From NCBI GenBank assembly GCA_021234155.1, contig JAJEKV010000013.1, positions 5,584,775-5,648,774 of the forward strand: a stretch of 64,000 nucleotides of DNA, in the 5' to 3' direction. Below the pieces are notes generated by a model. The model was not told where the DNA came from. It ran no database searches and worked only from the letters and a program-made list of their open reading frames with translations. The stretch is from Isoetes taiwanensis (taxonomy: Eukaryota > Streptophyta > Lycopodiopsida > Isoetales > Isoetaceae). A program made the translations under genes and the position numbers. Positions 10,187 to 21,862 of the stretch are shown one piece after another (the stretch's first letter is position 1; every line of letters starts with the position of its first letter).

Positions 10187-12957
10187 TTAGTTCAGAATAT
10201 ATAGAGTACCTGTTTGACTATTCGTAGTTCCTTCTGCTCCCCTTTTATCAGTATCAACCCAATGACACTTGAAGTAGGAGTAGAACCCTTGCAAGGTCCC
10301 TAATCTATCAAGCTCTTTGTTATAGCTTGCACCATACTTTCTGTGGTGAGATAATGCCATGAGCGCAACCTCTGAGTTGAAAGAGTTCCTTAACTTTATT
10401 ATGGATATCCCTTGACCACCCAAGGCCACATCACAACGGTGTTTCCATATGACCCACAATGCAAGGTTCACTAGGGAGGCCTCTATACAGCACCTATCTG
10501 CGATCAGAAGTTCTGGCCAAACCAATTGGTGTATCATTAGCCCAACAATGGGACTGACCCATTGCCAAAATTCTGTGATCATAGGACAGAAGAAGAGGTG
10601 CCCCACAGATTCAGTGACATGACAACCAAGTGGACACTTATCGTCAGCCACAATACCTTTCTTGAATAAGCTTTCCTTTGTACTTAGTCCCCCTTGCAGA
10701 GCTGTCCATCTGAAGAACTGTATCTTCCTGGAGCACATAGATTTCCAAGAGTTAGCCAAAGCAATTTTGGCAACAGCACTGCTCACCCCGAGCCTAGCCT
10801 CAGCTATCAAGGGAGTGACCTCACATAGCGCACGGTAGATCCTAGCCACACTATATTCTGTTTGCCCTTCGAATAACCATTGCTCACACGGACCAACAAT
10901 TCCTGAATGGTTGGTGACGTTTGCTAAAATTTCACTTAGTACTTTGCGATCTCCTTCGCCAGGGGCCTGAATTTTACGCTTGAATGTGGTCCAACAAACC
11001 CACCTACCATTCCCCCACAGATGTTGCAAGCTTATTATTCCACAACCCCTCCATTTGATGAAGATGCGTGGATGAGAGAGTGCCAGTGGGAGACCCCCTC
11101 TCTCCCATATCTTGGTATTCCAAAAAAGGCTAAATCCACCTGCCTCCCTCGGAGGCATCATGGGGGTGAACAAATGTTGCACATCCCCCCAAGCTTGGAG
11201 GATCTTTCTCATTACAGGAGATGTTCCGGGGGCCACCTTGAAACTATAATACAAAGCTCCTAGTTCATCCCTGGGAAGAGCTGGCTTTCCCAGGAGCTTA
11301 CCTTGCTTCAACCAAAAGGATACAAATTTAAGTGCAGGAGAAAACTCAGAAGACTCTCCTTGTAGTGTCCTCCAGACAAATTTAGCTGCCAGAGCCTGAG
11401 CTTGAATGAAAGGGTCTTTGCATCCTAGTCCACCATATTTTTTATCACGACAAAGCTCCCCCCAGGCCACTTTAGCCATACCCCCCCAAATGAATTTTCT
11501 TATGATAACTTGCATTTGGTTGTAGACCCCTTTCTGGGCAACCATGACTGATGAGTAGTAGATATGAGAGGCAGCTAGTACCGCATTAGCCACTGTCACA
11601 CGCCCAGACGTTGCCAAAGTTTTTGCAGACCACAGGCCTACTTTCTTTCTGAGTTTGTCCAGTATGGGGGCCCAAAGACCCTTGAGACTATCAGAAAGCA
11701 CAAGGGGAAGACCAAGAAGTTTGACTGATTCCTCGGCCGACACAATTGGAAAGCCCAGCCCTCTGGCCCGGTGGTCGATGGCACTATCAGAAGCCCATAA
11801 AACTGCGCATTTATTTGCATTAAGACCAATTCCAGATATGACCTCAAAGGCTAACAGGATCTCCCGAAATGAGTGAAAACTAGTATCATCATATCTGAGA
11901 AACATAAAGGTGTCATCAGCGTACTGCATGATTGTTAGCTTTTCAGTACCTTCAGGGAAAGTAAGTCCCTCTAGATTTCCTTCTGACATCTTTAGTTGGA
12001 CCATTCTTGTTAAAAGATTAGCCATGATGAGAAACAAGTAAGGAGCCAGAGGGCAACCTTGTCTTATCCCCTTCTTGAGATTAAAAAGACCAGATGGCTG
12101 GCCATTGACTAGCACTGAAGCAGATGCTAAGTTGTTCATTCCCAAGGCCAATCGGATAAATTGCGACTGAAATCCCAGACAGCTCATGACAGACCGCAAT
12201 CCTTCCCACCTGAGGGAGTCGTAGGCTTTTCTAAAATCCATTTTGACCATTACACACTTTTGTTTCGAGGTCTGGCACCAATGTAGCCCTTCCCTTGCTG
12301 CAAGATAGTTATCTAGTATATACCTGCCTGGCAGGAAAGCAGATTGCTCCTTTCCAATGATCCTATTGAGAATTGGTTTCAACCGGTTGGCAATAGCCTT
12401 CATGATCACTTTATATATGGCATTGGTGAGCGCTATGGGCCGCCATTCACCAAGGCATTGAGGCCTAGGAATCTTTGGAACAAGAGTGATAAAGCCTGCT
12501 GATAATGTCGGGTGTAGAGAATATGAAGCCCAGGCACCACGTACCGCTCTGATAAAGTCCTGACCAAGCACGTCCCAAAACTCGACAAAGAATTCTGGAG
12601 GGAAGCCATCTGGGCCTGGAGATTTTCCGACTGCTAGAGAGCAAAGGGTCTTGTAGATCTCTACCCTTCCTTCCCCAATCAACTTTGGTCATCCAGGAAG
12701 CTATCTGAGAATGGTAAGAGGAGGGTAAGGGGTCTTCCATGAATAGATTCTCAAAGCTTCCCCTTATATAAGATCTGATTTCCTGTGGATCTTCTAGTAT
12801 GTTTGAATTATCATCCTTAATTGATAGGATACTATTCTCTGCTAACCTTGCCCCAGCCATTCTAAAATAGCATTTAGAGTTTTCATGGTCTAGTTCAGCA
12901 TACCATTTGGTTTTTGATCGAACTGCCGCATCTCGAGCTTCCTCTTCTTCAATTGCC
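10187..12957 (-). pseudogene. LINE ORF2: reverse transcriptase plus zf-RVT, one frameshift
   Basis: The protein starts in the RT-linker region (KWYAELDHENSKCYFRM), shifts frame near 12690, then runs open for about 830 codons. Visible RT landmarks are GKSPGPDGFPPEFF, KMDFRKAYDSLRW, GIRQGCPLAPYLF and the catalytic QYADDTFMF box. After the RT come a conserved linker (IRKFIWGG) and the zf-RVT domain (KIQFFRWTALQGGLSTKE ... CPLGC ... HLFFCP). This enzyme would prime reverse transcription at nicked target DNA. The RT half looks nearly intact. The frameshift and lack of an endonuclease make the copy non-autonomous. Confidence 0.93.
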
Positions 12958-14236
12958 CCCATTTGTCTTCCCTCGGCTTGTCTCTGCTTTGCCCTGGCTC
13001 CTTTACCGCTGCCTTATTCTCAGCATGGCACGTAAGATCAAACGTATGGCCCGGGAGACCCGTAAGGAGAAGAATCTCATTCGCCTGTCTGAGCCAGTTC
13101 TGTCCCGGCCCTATGACCCCACGATTGCGCCCTATCTTGAGCAGCCCATCATTCGGGCCTCGGCTCCCTATCTTGGCAGAACCCGACCCCCCCGAACCGC
13201 AACCCGGCTCGAAACCATCTTTAGCTGCAGCTTTGACTAGGATGGATGCTCTGATCCATTGTTTGCCTCCAGATTTGTTGGTTGGGATCCGCACGATCCA
13301 ATCCACAGTCACACTCACAGGCACATCGGCTCAGTTGCCCTTGGGAAGCTGGGTCCAGCTTCTAGAGATGCTGCTACACGGTGGGAGGCGATTCATCTTT
13401 TAAAGACGGTCTTTGCACCCTGCATTCTCCCACGGGGGTAGTGCCTCGAGCATGTGGATCTTTGCGTCCCGGCCGATGATACCACACACACGTGCCCACG
13501 GCCGTCATCCGGGGTTGTTTGCCCATCGCAGTCCAGCCTTTCAGCACCGACCAAAGCCACGCCAGCCATTAGCCCTGAACCTACGCATTGTGGGTTTAGA
13601 GGAAGCAAGCGACACTCCTGGGGCAGTTGAGGTGACCCGTTTCTTTTCAGAGGTGATGCACGTACAGGCAGATGGCATTCTCTCGGCTTGTCGAGTTGGA
13701 GCAGCACGGCCTGATCGTCCCCGTCATTTGCTAGTCAGTTTCAGGGATGCTTTATCTAGGCTGCACATCCTCCGCCATGGCAATCACTTGCAAGGGACCT
13801 CCTTCTCCGTCCAGGAAGATCTTACCCCAGCACAGCTCTGTCGACGGAAGGATGAATTATGTCGAGTCCGCGAGGCTCGTCTGCACCGGAAGTGGGCTGT
13901 GTATAGAGGCGGCCAGGCTATCATTCGGGATCACTGGCCACTTGATCCATGGGCTGTGTCTGTGTAGCTGATTGGACTTCGAGATCTGCTAGGGCTTAGG
14001 CCCTTTTGTTTTGTTTTATTTTAGTATTGTGATTTGCTACGGGGCATAGTCCCCCGAGTTCTCTGTACTGGGGCTAGTCCCCACGTTTGATTGTGGCTTC
14101 GGCCTTTTTGGTTTGGTCACGGGGCTTGGTCCCCGAGTTTCAGTCTGGGCTTTTGCCCTCTCTTTTGTATTGGGTCCCATAACCCGATTGGGTTCCGCGG
14201 ACGTTAAAAATTTCTTCCTTCCTTCCTTCCTTCCTT
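12958..14236 (+). mobile_element. ORF1-only LINE-like element with (TTCC)n tail
   Basis: A plus-strand unit begins where the minus-strand LINE stops. It contains GC-rich leader sequence with short frames, an ORF1-like frame (13413-13967), a 250-bp 3' UTR rich in GGGGCTTAGTCCCC-like palindromic phrases, and a simple TTCC tail instead of poly-A (about 14214-14235). No reverse transcriptase is present between ORF1 and the tail. The layout resembles half-LINE elements that keep ORF1 only. Target duplications were not resolved. Confidence 0.65.
13413..13967 (+). pseudogene. L1 ORF1-like RNA-binding protein fragment
   Basis: The frame contains LNLRIVGLEEASDTPGAVEV, a row of basic and hydrophobic residues (RHLLVSFRDALSRLHILRHG), then SFSVQEDLTPAQLCRRKDEL and a basic end WAVYRGGQAIIRDHW. 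This is the RRM-plus-C-terminal-domain pattern of L1 ORF1 chaperones ('IVGLPE ... ILVRFRDY ... ISIREDLTPAQ ... RRKEL'). The N-terminal coiled coil is absent or out of frame. The frame is open for about 184 codons to a stop at 13965-13967, and no frame upstream joins it cleanly. It would bind element RNA if translated. Confidence 0.7.
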
Positions 14237-15136
14237 GCTTTTCCTTCTAAGTCAGCCTCAATATTTTGTTTATCAACATTATGGGGGTCGGATAGTAGTT
14301 CTTGTTTGACCATTCTCAGTAAAGTGTATATCTCAACCTTTCTTTTTTAAATGCCGAATTAAATTCAATATAGCTAACACAGACAACTTCCTCGGTTTAC
14401 GCAACCAAGAATTCAGAGGCTCTGCAATATTAGAAGTTAGATGACCATATCTCTGCCTCTTCAATTTTGAGTTTGTCTGGCTGATTTAACTGCATCAAGA
14501 ATCAGAATGGTGGTTTAAGCATTAGCAGCGTGTATTTCAGAGATCACTTCATCATATTTCTCTATAGTATTGGCACATGTTGCATTCTATAACAAATGAA
14601 CATGTGATGTACTCTTGAAGTCCGTTCTAAAATTGCCAGCTAAATGGCTCATGCAATAAATGTGCGGAACTTGTGGCCCAAAACTAATCTCGATACCTTT
14701 GATCAAACCTTTCTGTCTATCTAAAATAAAGGTAACTTGTTGTGCGTGATGCATACAATTCTTCAAATTTTGAAGAAACCATGTCCAATTATCATCATTT
14801 TCAACACTTTTTACGACAAAACCAATTGGAAACAATCCATTATTCCCATCTATTTGTGGTCGTCAATAGTATACCAAAATATTGTCCCTTCAAATGTATG
14901 TCATCCAAACCTACTACTGGTATGCAAAAAGAGAAACCTTTCAAACTAGAATTATAGGCAACAAAGAGTCGAAGGAAATGACCCTCAATAGACTTCTGAA
15001 TGAATATTATGCTTTCTAGATTGTGCTTCAGATAATTTCTTATAGGCCTTTTGATACGAATGGGACAATCCCAAGCTTTATCTTCAAAACAAAACAAGCA
15101 AATGTAAATCCACCCCTTAAGGATAAAGCTCACCAT
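14237..15136 (-). pseudogene. MuDR/MULE transposase remnant
   Basis: Minus-strand frames give PVVGLDDIHLKGQYFGILL (first catalytic Asp), then after a frameshift LFPIGFVVKSVENDDNWTWF and VTFILDRQKGLIKGI (second Asp), then HIYCMSHLAGNFR, and further down HLTSNIAEPLNSWLRK. This order matches the DDE transposase core of MULE elements. At least two frameshifts and stops disrupt it. No terminal inverted repeats were found. It is truncated on the 3' side by the ORF1-only element. Confidence 0.85.
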
Positions 15137-15970
15137 CCAACCGGGCTATCATGAGCAAGAGAATCTCCAAAAAAGACAATTTAGGAATAGAAAAGGCTTA
15201 AGGGAAACAAATTAATTACTGAAGAATCCTCAATCTATTGAAAACACGAATTCAAGGAAAAATGGGGCTTAAGATTAGGCTAAGGAAAGGATTGGGAGAA
15301 TTCATCAAAGAATTGAAAGATTTCACCTTTCATTCAATTCAACACAATAAGTTTCTGCAAAAGGATTAAAACAGGATAGATGAATAGAACTGAGATATTG
15401 TGGGCATCTTTGATCATTGATGCTGATTCGAGATGATTGGAACTTAGTTCAGCTATTGATGAAGATCTCCATTGGATTTGGTCACGAAAGATGAGGTTAG
15501 TTGTAGAAGTACCGTTATTCTTAATTGTTCGTTGAAGTCCTAAATCATACCAAGAAGTATTATAGCAGTTGACCGCTGAGCTGGATGCTTGGTCCATATG
15601 TTGTTTGCAGATGTCCGCACCGCTTTATTGTCTCGATGTTTGCTGCTGTAGCTCTTTATATAGACGATGTAACTTTTAGTAGAAATGGTTCACTGCCTTA
15701 TAATAGCTTGGCCACTCCCTTGCCTTTTAGATATCGCTGCCCTTTTCCTTCCTATATAATTGTATTGCCTTTTTTGTTCTCATTTTTTTTCTTCCTTACT
15801 TATTACATGGAAGTGACACATATGCATATTTCAATATTTTGCAATGGTTGAAAACCTAAGCAATCTTATTTTTTGGGTTTTCTGTTTAAATATTCTTCCT
15901 TACTTATTACATGAATTCTATTCTATTCTATTCTATTACATGAAAGCCATATGTATGTTGAATGTCATAA
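15137..15970. other. No recognisable gene; short (TTCTA)n
   Basis: No convincing coding sequence. A short TTCTA pentamer run lies near 15915-15938, and the phrase CTTCCTTACTTATTACATG occurs twice (about 15790 and 15896). Confidence 0.5.
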
Positions 15971-15971
15971 A

Positions 15972-16120
15972 TAAACAAGGTGCTGCGCACGGAGGGTTGC
16001 CCTCCATGACCGGAGGGTGAGGTGGCTTAAATCATAGTTGAAAGTCATGTTTTGACAATCAATTCAAGTTGCTACTTCTAGACAATAGAATACTTGATAC
16101 CATGACTTTATACGTTTAAG
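15972..16120 (-). repeat. Dispersed GGAGGG hairpin repeat, copy B
   Basis: An inverted copy of 7110-7262. It starts AACAAGGTGCTGCGCACGG, runs through GGAGGGTTGCCCTCCATGAC and GTGGCTTAAATCAT, then AT-rich sequence similar to copy A. The GC-rich terminus is the best conserved part. Just beyond it, the phrase GAGCATGTCTAGGGGC is repeated twice 42 bp apart (16120 and 16162). Confidence 0.75.
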
Positions 16121-16301
16121 AGCATGTCTAGGGGCATAACATACTTAGTGTCAATGTTTGAGAGCATGTCTAGGGGCGTAATATATTTTTCTTTCTATTG
16201 AAAAACGAATTTCATTAATCATAAAACATCAAGTACAACGACATGGTACATCGGGGTTACATCTTAGGCATCTTCACTTTTGGTTCATCCCATCTAGCCC
16301 T

Positions 16302-16722
16302 TTACCTCAAGCCCGTCTTACTGCTAGTTCCTATTTTTACCTTTCCTTCTTCCCTTTTCCCTTTCATCCCTCTTCGCTTTTTCTTTTTTCTCATTTCCCC
16401 ATTCCATTTTCCCTTATATTTTCAATGCGTTTTTCTTTTCCATTCTTTTTTCTGCAGCTTTTCTATTTATCTATGTTCCACTTTCCCTTTTCCCCCCCTT
16501 CTTGTTTTCCTATTTTACCTTTCCTTTACCCTTTTTCTCTTTTATGATTTTCCCTCCCCTTTCCATTTTCTCTTTTCTCCAATTTCCCTCTTTCCTCCTT
16601 CCTTTTCGCCTTTCCCCTCCCTTTTTGCTATTTTCCTTTCCCTTTACCCTCTTTCTCCCTCCCTTCCCCCTTTTGCCCTTTCCTTTTTCACCCTTTTCCT
16701 CTTCTCCCATTCCACTTTAAAA
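16302..16722. repeat. 420-bp polypyrimidine (C/T) tract
   Basis: The plus strand is almost pure C and T, with only isolated purines, for about 420 bp. Long open frames across it on both strands (Phe/Pro/Ser-rich one way, Gly/Lys/Glu-rich the other) are a by-product of this composition. Such tracts can form triplex (H-DNA) structures. Confidence 0.93.
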
Positions 16723-17248
16723 AACATTTTGACAAGGGATTGAAGCAAGGGATCTTCACTTCTAAAACATCTTAACCATAGGATTAAAACAAGTGAATCT
16801 CGACCATTGGATCAAAACATCTTATACTGTTTAAAAATTTAAATTTTGGCCGGTCAATTAAATAGCGAATCTCATTCTTTCAATCTAGGGCTTGATAGAT
16901 GACACACATATTTACACACATATTTACACTATAATTTTATAATATAAAAATCGCCACAAAAGGACAAAAAGGAATTGTGCACAACCTCAACCTCATAACG
17001 ATTTCACCTCTATAATTCATAATTCTACCTAACTCTGCGCACACAACTTCCGTTCTATATTTCTTGTAAACTAAGATGGTAGATGACCAATGTTACGATA
17101 TTTCATATATTAAAAGCGCCGTGGCAAAATAAGGCAATTTTCAACTTCTAAGCCAATTTGCATGGCATCTTTCTGAACCAATAGCATGGTATCTTTACCA
17201 TTTGGTGGATTTTCCTCAACAAGCAATGGTACATTATTTTATAATACT

Positions 17249-18679
17249 TCATGACGGCAAGTTAAATGAAGCAATATTCAATTTGCCAATATAATCTCTA
17301 GCCAAATTGCCCAAATACATGTCACCTCCAATTTGCAAAGCTGCGGTAACAACTGCAATGCTCTTAACATTTGGGTCTTCCAAGAATGCCACTATATTTC
17401 CATCTTCCTTCACCCCTAGTATCTTGGCCATCCTGGAGGAGCTGCTATCCATGATGCCCACAAGCTTTGGATGTGAAATTACCCATTTGATTGCAGATAT
17501 GCGCTGAAGTTTCTCCATTGAGGCGGATCTCATCTAAATTAATAATATAACTATCAGCATAATAATGACAACATCTAACAATTAAGCCATATTCATCCTA
17601 ACAAAGCCATACCCATCTATGATCATGATGGTCATACTATGTCTAATGTACTTTTATACTTACTGCAACCAAAGCGATCCAAAACGTGTCCTTTCCATTG
17701 TGTTGTCTGGAAATCCTGGCAAGTTATCTATGAATAGCTCAGTTGTTCCCTTCTTGGGTCCTTGAAGCCAATACTTTTGACACCTTACTCTAGGAAAGAA
17801 TAACAATATATTTTTAGTTCAGTGTAGATCAACCACCAAATTTTAAAGCATTACACATGCATACACTAAATTTTACTTACTTTGCTGTTTCACAGAAAAC
17901 CAAAAAGTCTTGCTTTGCGGAAAGAGCTATGCCATTAGCAAAATAGAGGTTTCTCAGCACAACAGTGGTCTCTGCAGTCGCAGGGTCATATCTGAGAAGC
18001 CTGCCTGTAGGTCTGAATTCAAGAATATCCAGGGAAGATGAATTCATCCCAAATTTGGCACTGGCATCAGTGAAATATATGGTGCCATCTTTTGTCACAG
18101 CAAGCTCATCAACCGATCTGCAAAATTAAAAGCAGAGCTATTGACAAATCTGCACTAAGGAAAAAATGCATATCCATACTTATATTTCACGCCATCTGCC
18201 ATGTCTGAAAGTGTTTGCACACCATGATCTTCTGTGATATTCAACAAGTCCTAGTAGAAAAAGATCGCTAGGTTACACATAAAAACATAAAAGCAGCGTG
18301 TTACTCATGTTATTAAGCAGAGACTAATAGAAAGCAAAAAAATGAGGAGATATGGAAAATTAAAACAGAAAGGAAACTTTCTCAAAATAAAATTCGTGAA
18401 GCAAAAGAATGCAAGAACTTACCATGGATGGTTCACAAACAAGAAGCTCACCATGGATTCCAAAGGCCAGACCTAACGGATGGCCTCCAACATAAGTCCA
18501 GTTCTCAACCTTGCCATGCGGGTAGATCCTTTTGATCCATCCATCTGCACAGCCTGTGTATAGTCTTCCTTCCGAATCCACGGCCACATCTTCAGGGCCA
18601 GGAAGTAGGCCGGCTCCTATTTTTTCAAGGCCTTGAAGCAGGGTATTCTTGGCAAATAATCCCTCTGCCTTTGGAGGAT
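17249..18679 (-). pseudogene. Strictosidine-synthase-like (SSL/APMAP-type) pseudogene, five exons
   Basis: Minus-strand exons with GT-AG borders: 18423-18679, 18180-18250, 17881-18117, 17664-17789 and 17249-17533. The product is a six-bladed beta-propeller of the strictosidine-synthase-like family. Markers are LLPGPEDVAVDSEGRLYTGC, GHPLGLAFGIHGELLVCEP, DGTIYFTDASAKFGM, GRLLRYDPATAETTVVLRNL, YFANGIALS and [13 protein letters not shown]. Plant SSL proteins are mostly of unknown substrate, and many lack the catalytic Glu of true strictosidine synthase. The first exon (signal anchor) is missing; a repeated hairpin module lies there instead. One base is missing in the fourth exon just after LPGFPDN, shifting [10 protein letters not shown] out of frame. 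Introns are short (62-172 bp). Confidence 0.9.
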
Positions 18680-18699
18680 CTGGCAGACAAACAAACAAC

Positions 18700-18956
18700 C
18701 CTAATTAGGAAAACAAACAACCTAGATCCGCACCAGGCAACCAGATCCGACTCCCCAATCAGCTGTTTATGCAAATCGGCCGTGTCAGTTACCCGGTCCA
18801 GAACATCCTTGATCCACAACGCAACTGACCGTGCATTTACAGGGAACAAAGGGTTTTTAGCAGTCATCAACATATACTGAGTATATTCCAGCATATACTC
18901 AGTATATCCCACAAACCCATATAAACGAGGGTTTGCCCCCCTAGGGGCAACCCAAA
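18700..18956 (-). repeat. Hairpin module, copy 3
   Basis: On the minus strand it reads TTTTTGGGTTGCCCCTAGGG, then CAAACCCTCGTTTATATGGG, then a perfect 15-bp hairpin (ATATACTGAGTATAT / ATATACTCAGTATAT, short loop), then GACTGCTAAAAACC, GGTCAGTTG and ACCGGGTAACTGACA. Similar phrases occur in the same order in copies 2a/2b. It sits immediately 5' of the SSL pseudogene, where exon 1 should be. The arms differ from the other copies in both halves while still pairing. Confidence 0.8.
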
Positions 18957-19330
18957 AAGGCACATGTCATGATAATTCACACTATCTCGAACGACGAAAA
19001 AGACACATGTCAATTTTGCACACTCATCACTATTGCATATAATCATTCAAATTGATATCATAAATAAAGAAGGCATATGTTATGATATTTCACACTATCT
19101 CGAACGATGAAAAAGGCACATGTCAATTTTGCACACTCATGATTACTGCACATAACCAAACCATTCACAATCGATGTCATAAATGAAAAAGGCACATGTC
19201 ATGATAATTCACACTATTTCGAACGACAAAAAAGGCACATATCAATTTTGCACACCATTATTATTGCACATAATCATTCAAAATCGATGTTATAAATAAA
19301 AGAAGGCACATGTTATGATTATATATTAAT
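18957..19330. repeat. Minisatellite, about 117-bp unit x 3
   Basis: Three tandem copies of a unit containing GGCACATGTCATGATAATTC, CACTATCTCGAACGACGAAA, and CAATTTTGCACACTCAT followed by a TTCAAAATCGATGTCATAAA end. Units start near 18957, 19073 and 19188, with a partial copy after 19305. Copies differ by scattered substitutions. Confidence 0.9.
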
Positions 19331-21470
19331 CATATTTGATATTATTTACAAGTGGCTTAAAATACGAACACGTGGCGGAAGGAAGGCAATGACATATGTC
19401 GATTGTCGAGATATACTTCATTTCAACAATTGCCTATAGAAGATATATACATTATATGAGGCTTAGAATGCAAACATGTGGTGTAAAAATAGCCTTTGAT
19501 TAGTGATACGTGTCGACTATCTAAAATTAGGCGCGACGGGGAATTGGGAAAGAGAAATGTTTGTGGGGGCCTTGGCTGCCATGATAAATTTCTTGTATTA
19601 TAGATCTTTTGCCCTTTAACCTTGATTCACTATATTAACATTAAAGCTTTTACCTGTTTTAATGCCACCATTTTCTCTAAAGGTCTCTATTAGATTTAAA
19701 AATCTCTAGATAACTTGGCTTAGATACTATAATGACAATGCCTGGCGTTGCCGGGCATATTAAGTACTGTCATATTGCAAGGAACGAAGAAGTTGTAGGT
19801 GTAGCAAAATTGTTGATGTTAGGTGTGCTGAGTTGCCCTAGCATGAGAGTAAATTGTGCTATACTTGAATTTATGCATTTTTAGATGGTACAAATGAATT
19901 ATAAATCTATATTTTGAAATAAAAATGGCTATTTTTCATGAAAATTTTAGTATCTGTGGAAGATAAAGTTATGAGTGGTTGAGCGAGGGATAATGGATGA
20001 CATGTGAAGTAAATGTTTGTACGTGCAATCCAATGTAAAAGGACACTATCTTGAGGCCGAAAGAAAATAAGGATGCAAATCACACCAGTTTTGCACCCAT
20101 GCATAATTACAAACAAATAGGTCATCTCTTTTTTTATCCATATATGTGCAAATACAATGGAATTAGGAATAGCACAAAAGAGTAGAGTGTGTGGATTCTT
20201 AATGAACAACATTATTATTCAGCTGATGCTACAAATCCATGATTTTTGGCATCATGTTGTAAACCTTCCAATTTTGTGCTAATCAACATTGCAACAAAGT
20301 TTGTAAGATAGTACACATCTTTCAAGTTTTGACATAAGTGAAGGGTAAAGTATGGTAACCTTTGTGTTCTTAGTATTTTCTACACATATATAATCGAGTC
20401 TCACATTTTCTTTTTTTTTTGTTCATGCTTCTTTTTTTTCTCCGCCGCAATTGAAATGCATCTCTATTTGACACGTGGTTCCAGAGATTTCTCCGCCGCC
20501 TTTTTCATGTATGCAGCAGGAGAATTTGGATCGGCAGATTTTGGCGCTAGGCGCTAGGTTGGAGCGTCCGCGATTGAAGAGAAGAAAGCTGCTTATACAA
20601 TCCTCAGCCTAAACCCAGCGATCGAAATCCTCAGCCATCGAGCACAAAATCCAGAAAAGGACAGCCGCATTGACAGCCGCATACACTTTGACAGCCGCCT
20701 TTTTCTCCTGCCGATCCAAATTCGCAGTAGGCCATGTGATTCATTGTCGCAGAAGAACTCTATCTGCCGCAGCCTATTCAAAACGTGATTTTGATGTAAA
20801 TAGGTTGAAGGGCCATAGCCAAATCTGACTCAGTTCCTGCATGCTGCCTCTGTTTTCTCAGCCTTGGATTATTTCATTTGCTTTTTGCTCTGAATTTTTG
20901 CAGCATATCGCTAAAAGCAACCAGAACTGCTGCTCCTTTTTACGCCACCGCTGTGACTTAGATGCAACTAGAGAATTAATATGGGTTTAAACTGTTATAA
21001 ATTGATCTGTAAAAGAGGTGCCTTTATCAGGGGAAGATGCTGGTTTGGAAAAGCCTGCCTAATCCATATCTTCAAAATCCAACTCTCCTTTGCTTGATCA
21101 AGAATCTGATATTTGTCCTTTTCGGCTGCATTTGAATATCTTTGTCTAGGAAATTTGGAAGAGCTGTCTCATACAGCCTTCCCCTCACTTCTGGAGCCGA
21201 TACTTCCATACAAATAATACAACTTTCGTTGGCGGCTTCATTCAATAAGTCTACACATGAATTGATGTCGTCAAATATATCGGTATCTCCTATTTAAGGT
21301 ACACCACATTCGACATTTTTGCAATTTTGGCTTTTGATTACATTTAGCTTGAGCAACAGCTAAGTCCATTTCCTTCTCTGACTTTTTGCATTACTGGAAG
21401 ATCTTTTCTGACTGCCCATTTCTTTAGGTTCCCTGAATTGGAGCGAGTCTTGCAAACAAAAAAGATTAAA
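19331..21470. other. No recognisable gene; weak inverted repeat
   Basis: About 2.1 kb without a supportable gene. Around 20500-20740 an imperfect inverted repeat shares GAATTTGGATCGGCAG and AAAAAGGCGGC on opposite strands, and CATTGACAGCCGCA-like words repeat. It may be a decayed foldback element. The remainder is AT-rich and featureless to me. Confidence 0.5.
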
Positions 21471-21490
21471 AAATGGGTTGAATTTATGTG

Positions 21491-21862
21491 TTTTTTTTTT
21501 TTTTTTTTTTTGAAGGACGTGAAACTTTATTAATCAACAGAAACGAGCAACAGAGATGGGGGACTGAAAACCCAGTGGAGGAATTGTCCACAGAGCAAAA
21601 CCACCCGCCACCTTACAGCACACAACATGTAAATGAGTTACATATAAGTGTTAATCTGGAGATAGTGCACCCAAATACGATTCTTCACTTCATCCTTTAC
21701 GGAGGAAGATATATATGCTTTGACGATGCGTTGCTTAGCTTCAATAAGCACTTGGGCATCAGGGGCTCTATGGCCCTTGAAAATAAAGAGGTTTCTTCTT
21801 TTCCACGTTGACCAAATGATCCATGCTGAAGCTAAGTGAAATGCCCTCTTTGCCATGCTAAG
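21491..21862 (-). mobile_element. Severely 5'-truncated LINE with 11-bp TSD
   Basis: A T run marks the poly-A end and GACGTGAAACTTTATTAATC is the 3' UTR end. The minus-strand frame KRAFHLASAWIIWSTWKRRN, then LFIFKGH, is the C-terminal tail of plant L1 ORF2. TGAATTTATGT flanks both sides (21479-21489 and 21863-21873), so this is a complete 372-bp insertion event. A near-identical tail sequence occurs on the plus strand at about 51365. Confidence 0.93.

Larger units (their letters stand above)
9145..12957 (-). mobile_element. L1-type LINE, 5'-truncated
   Basis: A minus-strand non-LTR retrotransposon. Its poly-A tail appears as the T run at 9145-9160. Its 3' UTR is split by a hAT element (9241-10044), and ORF2 runs upstream to about 12957, where homology stops abruptly against a plus-strand element. 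The endonuclease region and ORF1 are absent. There is no clear target duplication, because the 5' boundary abuts another repeat. Confidence 0.9.

Noticed and set aside
9145-14236. Twin-primed inversion of a single LINE
   Set aside because: The plus-strand part carries its own 3' UTR and TTCC tail and a different ORF1 type, so it is a separate element rather than the inverted 5' part.
14237-14350. Continuation of the 9-13 kb LINE beyond the ORF1-only element
   Set aside because: The reading at first looked like LINE linker but is contiguous with MULE transposase motifs (NIAEPLNSWL), so nesting in the LINE could not be supported.
16243-16743. 166-codon plus-strand frame
   Set aside because: Lies in the polypyrimidine tract, where stop codons cannot easily occur.
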